64,000 bases of DNA from Diadema setosum (lineage: Eukaryota; Echinodermata; Echinoidea; Diadematoida; Diadematidae), in assembly GCA_033980235.1 (NCBI GenBank), contig CM067075.1:29578385-29642384 (forward strand), given 5' to 3'. Positions 62,309 to 64,000 of this stretch are shown piece after piece; the stretch's first letter is position 1, and every line of letters begins with the position of its first letter. The translations under genes were made by a program, and so were the position numbers. The notes below the pieces were generated by a model. That model ran no database searches and was not told the origin of the DNA. It worked only from the letters and a program-made list of their open reading frames with translations.

Positions 62309-62787
62309 TCCTTTCTTTAACAGAAATGTATTCATTTTTAGGAGTCAATTACTTTAAAATCTCCGAGGTATTTAGATTCCTGTGTGCAAAACCAGGCAAT
62401 TCATAGTAGGTTTTGATTCAAAAGGTGCTGAATAAAGCAGACTCCAATGAGAAACCTTTGATCGGAGACACATCAAAAAACCATTCCAGGCCAATGAATT
62501 TGAAAAGTAGAGAAACTGGACCAGTGAAAAGGGCTTAAAGTCAACAAGCTCACAGTGCATGTTAAAAATGCGGTGCAGTACATCAAGAAACCATTTTTAA
62601 TCATACTAAATTACTACTGTGTCGAAAAGCTTCAAACACGTCGTCATATATTATTCATTAATCCAGATCAGTATTTACAACTACTACCGGTCATTCTACA
62701 TTACCATGGAAGGTGTACGTGGGAGTAGCTACACAGGTGATATCGCCATAGACGACATTTCAATTTCCCCGGGATACTGCCAGCAAG
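36018..62787 (+). CDS. Secreted protein with four MAM and four LDLa domains
   Basis: Exons: 36018-36069, 37658-37696, 38242-38382, 39377-39612, 40748-40868, 41727-41834, 42182-42217, 43503-43619, 44029-44064, 45361-45501, 47659-47894, 49011-49140, 50469-50498, 51334-51450, 51886-51921, 53245-53385, 53919-54154, 55281-55410, 56741-56776, 57559-57675, 58104-58139, 59535-59684, 61689-61921, 62667-62787. All join in frame (2776 nt, about 925 residues) and the last ends in a GT donor. Domain order: signal peptide, linker, MAM1, LDLa1, linker, LDLa2, linker, MAM2, linker, LDLa3, linker, MAM3, linker, LDLa4, linker, MAM4. No transmembrane helix was found. MAM domains (CDFE..GICGW start, GDIAIDDI end) are extracellular adhesion modules; LDLa domains are disulphide-bonded calcium modules. 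Each module starts and ends in phase 1, the class that shuffles easily. MAM2 and MAM3 differ by one residue. The specific function is unknown; an extracellular-matrix, adhesive or immune role is only a guess. Confidence 0.9.
36111..36313. mobile_element. CACTCT-ended MITE in the first intron of the MAM/LDLa gene
   Basis: CACTCTAAGAAAAA and TTTTTCTCAAGAGTG ends with inner GTTCAATTTTG / CAAAGTTGAAC arms. A hairpin GTGCAACGTTGCAC sits at the middle. It starts 42 bases after exon 1. The ends resemble those at 33318. Confidence 0.7.
38242..40868 (+). CDS. MAM domain 1 (three exons)
   Basis: The three exons (38242-38382, 39377-39612, 40748-40868) encode a whole MAM domain. Part one has [14 protein letters not shown] and the DWTRHSGST block, part two [19 protein letters not shown] and VYK, part three [10 protein letters not shown] and [10 protein letters not shown] and a final Cys. 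Cysteines at the start, in CLTF and near the end match the family pattern. Exon phases are 1-1, 1-0, 0-1. Its introns do not resemble those of MAM2 and MAM3, so it is an older copy. Confidence 0.9.
38410..38678. mobile_element. MITE with AGGG-GTATAGTTTTGGTT ends, copy 2
   Basis: AGGGGTGGTATAGTTTTGGTT at the left (shown to the first 20 bases in the family) and AACTATACCATCCCTT at the right. It begins 28 bases after the MAM1 first exon. Confidence 0.7.
39005..39310. repeat. Repeat rich in AAGGTTCGTTATTCCGAA motifs
   Basis: GGTTCGTTATTC, GGTTCATTACTCCGAAGG and the inverted CTTCGGAATAAAGAACC recur around a T-run near 39130. It lies in a MAM1 intron. Confidence 0.65.
41727..41834 (+). CDS. LDL-receptor class A domain 1
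   Basis: A single exon with six cysteines and a full calcium cage: CDGIVDC followed by SDENHC. It starts [13 protein letters not shown], where NGT is an N-glycosylation sequon. All four acidic ligand positions (Asp, Asp, Asp, Glu) are present, unlike the other three LDLa domains. The following exon 42182-42217 is the linker [12 protein letters not shown]. Confidence 0.92.
42452..42780. repeat. Palindromic element with two inverted tRNA-like sequences
   Basis: Outer arms TTGATGGAAAAATGAACAAA and its complement. Each arm holds a tRNA-like sequence: minus strand about 42482-42553, plus strand about 42680-42755, each with CTCAGTCGGTAGAGC and GGTTC(A/G)AATCCC. The plus copy has a 5-bp anticodon stem and an AGC-like loop, but neither acceptor stem pairs, so these are pseudogenes. 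The middle is another inverted repeat (AGGGTTTCTGGGAC). Confidence 0.85.
43340..43372. repeat. Poly-T tract
   Basis: About 29 T in a row, upstream of LDLa2. Units B and C have only short T-runs at the matching place. Confidence 0.85.
43503..43619 (+). CDS. LDL-receptor class A domain 2 (unit A)
   Basis: Six cysteines in LDLa spacing: [28 protein letters not shown]. Two calcium-ligand aspartates are replaced by Asn (CNG for CDG, PNC for xDC). The linker exon 44029-44064 ([12 protein letters not shown]) follows. This is the first of three tandem LDLa-linker-MAM units. Confidence 0.9.
44390..44490. repeat. AAATTCAAATT-type repeat tail in unit A
   Basis: AAATTCAAATTTTATTTTCA, then CCAACAGAATGTACAAG and AACAATTATTATAAATTC. 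The same block, longer, is at 58460-58540 in unit C and missing in unit B. Confidence 0.7.
44900..45140. repeat. GTCATACAGCCCATGA inverted/tandem repeat (unit A)
   Basis: GTCATACAGCCCATGACTTC on the left and the inverted GGGCTGTATGACTCATTG on the right, with GTCGAACTCAT repeats between and after. Versions are at 52740-53050 (extra GAACTCATGGGC repeats) and 59090-59350. Confidence 0.65.
45361..49140 (+). CDS. MAM domain 2 (unit A, three exons)
   Basis: Exons 45361-45501, 47659-47894 and 49011-49140. The domain starts [14 protein letters not shown] and ends [10 protein letters not shown] plus GYCQQ, with a Tyr-rich stretch ([11 protein letters not shown]) at the start of the third exon. Compared with MAM3 the only residue change seen is Asn for Gly four residues before the first Cys. 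The first intron holds the hAT-like element at 45949-47571. Confidence 0.9.
45949..47571. mobile_element. 1.6-kb hAT-like element in MAM2 intron
   Basis: CAGTGGCGTATCTAGGG at the left and CCCTAGATACGCCACTG at the right, flanked by 8-bp ATCCGATA / CTCCGATA. The matching site in unit B (53832-53839) is a single CTCCGATA. Four internal GAGCGAGCGCAGCGAGCGAG repeats (about 46138, 46389, 46844, 47349) and two GCGCCCCCCTTCCCC blocks occur. No transposase frame, so it is non-autonomous. Confidence 0.9.
49305..49760 (+). mobile_element. tRNA-derived SINE with (ATT)n tail, unit A
   Basis: tRNA-like head ATGGTATAGTGAATACGAC with B-box-like GAGATCGATTCCTG. A body GTGTATCAATGGGTACCTG and GGGCCCTCTGGTAGAGCAGT ends in a long ATT/ATC tail (49685-49745). 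It is split by the foldback MITE at 49406-49566. Confidence 0.75.
49406..49566. mobile_element. Foldback MITE nested in the SINE, unit A
   Basis: GTGTTTCATAGAGCTGTTC and inverted TTTATGAAACACC, with ACGAGCGACTG / CAGTCGCTCGT inner arms. The same family occurs at 14966-15100. Confidence 0.8.
50353..50418. repeat. Perfect 66-bp palindrome
   Basis: Two 33-base arms match exactly about the centre 50385/50386 with no spacer. The left arm begins CTTTGTTCCTTTCCATTGTC. Unit B (about 56668-56700) has one arm only. Confidence 0.95.
50469..50498 (+). CDS. Linker exon [10 protein letters not shown]
   Basis: A 30-base exon with AG/GT borders between MAM2 and LDLa3, in phase 1-1. NAS is an N-glycosylation sequon. 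It aligns with the 36-base exon at 56741-56776 ([12 protein letters not shown]) after a two-codon indel. Confidence 0.8.
51334..51450 (+). CDS. LDL-receptor class A domain 3 (unit B)
   Basis: Same length and cysteine pattern as LDLa2, with [16 protein letters not shown]. Its protein sequence matches LDLa4 and differs from LDLa2 at two positions (Ser for Pro, Gly for Tyr). Two calcium-ligand positions are Asn. The linker exon 51886-51921 follows and encodes the same 12 residues as in unit A. Confidence 0.9.
53245..55410 (+). CDS. MAM domain 3 (unit B, three exons)
   Basis: Exons 53245-53385, 53919-54154 and 55281-55410, the same lengths as the MAM2 exons (141, 236, 130). The second and third exons encode the same protein as in MAM2. 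Introns also align closely, except that the 1.6-kb element of unit A is absent. The linker exon 56741-56776 follows. Confidence 0.9.
55603..56110 (+). mobile_element. tRNA-derived SINE with (ATT)n tail, unit B
   Basis: The duplicate of the 49305 copy, with the nested MITE at 55697-55858 and a longer ATT/ACT tail at 55985-56075. It was copied with the unit, not inserted separately. Confidence 0.75.
57225..59530 (+). repeat. Tandem unit C, 5' part (LDLa4-linker and intron)
   Basis: Intron and exon sequence align with units A and B from about 57225 to the MAM4 first exon. Beyond 59684 the intron no longer aligns. Confidence 0.8.
57559..57675 (+). CDS. LDL-receptor class A domain 4 (unit C)
   Basis: Encodes the same residues as LDLa3, including Asn at two calcium-ligand positions. 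The linker exon 58104-58139 follows and again encodes [12 protein letters not shown], but with three synonymous base differences from units A and B. Confidence 0.9.
59535..62787 (+). CDS. MAM domain 4 (unit C, three exons)
   Basis: Exons 59535-59684 (150), 61689-61921 (233) and 62667-62787 (121). It starts [14 protein letters not shown] and ends [10 protein letters not shown] plus GYCQQ. It is clearly more diverged than MAM2/MAM3, with small in-frame length changes, and its long first intron (59685-61688) has unrelated repeat content. The final donor GTAATG shows that another exon follows. Confidence 0.88.
59733..60116 (-). repeat. TTAAAGG-ended repeat, copy 3 (inverted) with (TA)n
   Basis: Reverse complement of the 5335/7340 family: GCCTAAAACATGAGGAGATA, TTTGTTCACATTTTGTATA, TATCCCTAACTC. 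A TA microsatellite at 59819-59868 has expanded inside it. Confidence 0.8.
60686..61407. mobile_element. TTAA/CCCT-ended element with G-tract hairpins, copy 3
   Basis: TTAA-CCCTAAAAGAGCCGGG to CCCGGCCCTTTTTAAGG and TTAA one base later. Hairpin loops are CAGAATCCGAC at the left and CGGAATCCATC at the right between G and C runs. It lies in the first MAM4 intron. Confidence 0.8.
62145..62310. repeat. AC and AT microsatellites
   Basis: (AC)n from about 62145, (AT)n to 62219, (GATA)3, then a second (AT)n near 62280. In the second MAM4 intron. Confidence 0.9.
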
Positions 62788-62949
62788 GTAATGTACAAAT
62801 TTCTTCATTTTCAAATTTCAAAGAATTTCTCCCCCATTTAGCCCAAAGAGCTTATCCCCCATTTAGCCCTAAGAAAGAGCAAAGGAGTCCTAGTGCTACA
62901 TTTCCACGTTACTTTGAGTGACGTTAGTAGCTGCGAACAGTTAGGGCTG

Positions 62950-63298
62950 TCATAGCGGTGAGTTGGCTCAGTCGGTAGCGCGTCTGCCTCGATCCAAGCG
63001 ACCCGGGTTCGATACCCGAATTTCACTGAGCAATGTTGTGTGTTAATTATCATCTGTCCCTCGGATAGGACATAAATGGAGGTCCCGTGTGCGAGAGAGT
63101 CGCAACATGCACGTAAAAGATCCCGCTTCATTCATTCATCGCAAAGAGCTGCAGCAGGGTGTTTAACCCGGTGAAATTGTCCCGCCTCACATCCAACTGG
63201 ACCCCATGGAAGACCAGCTTATAGCTGGATATGAGCTATCCAGCCATCTTCTCAGATGGAAAATGAACAAACAAACAAACAAACAAACAAACGAACAA
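62950..63298 (+). mobile_element. tRNA-derived SINE with (AAAC)n tail
   Basis: The head has A box TTGGCTCAGTCGGTAG (near 62963) and B box GGTTCGATACC (63006-63016). The body contains GATCCCGCTTCATTCATTC and CAGCCATCTTCTCAGATGG, and the tail is ACAAACAAACAAAC. The head is a typical RNA polymerase III promoter. Confidence 0.85.
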
Positions 63299-63592
63299 AG
63301 GGATAAAAGTTAAGAACAAAAAAGTCATTCAATTAACTCGGGACATTAGCCTTTTTAATCTATGCAGTCTATAGGCAAGGTTTATTTTAAAGTGTCAGAA
63401 TGTGATTGTGCGTATGAAATCTTAAACTGAATTTTGCTTGGATTCGATACAGAATGTTATTTCTGCACGCAGAAAGTGTGATAGTCTATGTATAGTAACA
63501 TGCCTTTGAATAATAGTCTTCAAATATTTGTCATTCTTCCTGTTTAGTATTCTTAATGAACATGAAACGTAATTTATCTTCCATCCACACAG

Positions 63593-63672
63593 TCGGGCCA
63601 CGGCATAAGGAAAACTGTTCGGTTCTGAACACTACGAACATTTCAAGTTATTATCGGAAATTGTTTAAATGA
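63593..63672 (+). CDS. Possible terminal exon of the MAM/LDLa gene
   Basis: A good acceptor (pyrimidine-rich, ending CACACAG) opens a phase-compatible frame VGPRHKENCSVLNTTNISSY and a few more residues, ending at TGA 63670-63672. It contains two N-glycosylation sequons (NTT, NIS). An ATTAAA lies about 70 bases further on. No domain is recognisable, so the real continuation may lie beyond the window. Confidence 0.3.
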
Positions 63673-64000
63673 ATTGATTTTAACATATTTGCATTATTCT
63701 ACAATTCACTTTGACTTTAAGTGCAAAGTTCCGCACTTTCCTATTAAATGTAGTACGTGTCACTAATGTTAGGTTGTTCGCGACTGTGTACCTTTCCGTG
63801 TACGAGTGTGGCATTTTGAATGGGTTATTTGAATTCTAATCATGGAGATTTTTATTGCTTTTATAATTTTGGGTTTATTGAGCTGTAGGCTGAATATAGT
63901 AACTATTGACGGTCTCTATTTTTCTTAGTTTGGTTAAGTGTTTCAACGCAGGCTTAAGACAACGCGTGCTTCTCGTTTGTAAACAATGTAATTCATGAAT
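63673..64000. other. Sequence after the possible terminal exon
   Basis: AT-rich, with no frame or repeat recognised. ATTAAA near 63744 could be a poly(A) signal if the exon at 63593 is real. Confidence 0.3.

Overview
The window is animal nuclear DNA. Genes are split into short exons with GT/AG introns, repeats fill most of the non-coding sequence, and there are many microsatellites and homopolymer runs. The repeat load (tRNA-derived SINEs, foldback MITEs, TTAA-flanked elements) and a tandem MAM/LDLa secreted gene suggest a marine invertebrate deuterostome, perhaps an echinoderm. That placement is inference; no single sequence here proves it.

Three protein genes are supported. (1) Plus strand, 303-12661: the 3' ten coding exons of WDR12, the WD40 ribosome-biogenesis protein of the PeBoW complex; its first coding exon(s) lie left of the window. 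(2) Minus strand, 24148-17276: a complete five-exon METTL6, the tRNA m3C methyltransferase. It is tail-to-tail with WDR12 across about 4.6 kb. (3) Plus strand, 36018 to at least 62787: a secreted modular protein with a signal peptide, four MAM domains and four LDL-receptor class A domains joined by short Tyr/Thr-rich linkers. All 24 certain exons join in frame, and every module is symmetrical 1-1 phase. A possible terminal exon at 63593-63672 would close it at about 951 residues.

The most informative region is 43.1-59.5 kb. Three copies of an LDLa-linker-MAM unit, about 6.2 kb long with introns, lie in tandem. The middle copy looks like a hybrid: its 5' part matches the third copy and its 3' part matches the first, which is what unequal crossing-over between two ancestral units would produce. 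A 1.6-kb hAT-like element sits in an intron of the first copy, and the empty target site is preserved in the second copy. The first copy also carries a perfect 66-bp palindrome where the second has one arm only.

The remaining DNA (WDR12 introns, 12.7-17.2 kb, 24.2-36 kb and the large introns of the third gene) is mostly non-autonomous mobile elements. They include three large TTAA/CCCT-ended elements with copy-specific G-tract hairpins, a 2-kb element with eight copies of GTTACGTATGGGAC, a nested inverted-repeat element with telomere-like TTAGGG repeats at about 29.2-30.6 kb, tRNA-like inverted pairs, a LINE 3' end and several foldback families. No autonomous transposase, true tRNA gene, rRNA or CRISPR array was seen. 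All coordinates were worked out by eye; no alignments or database searches were run.
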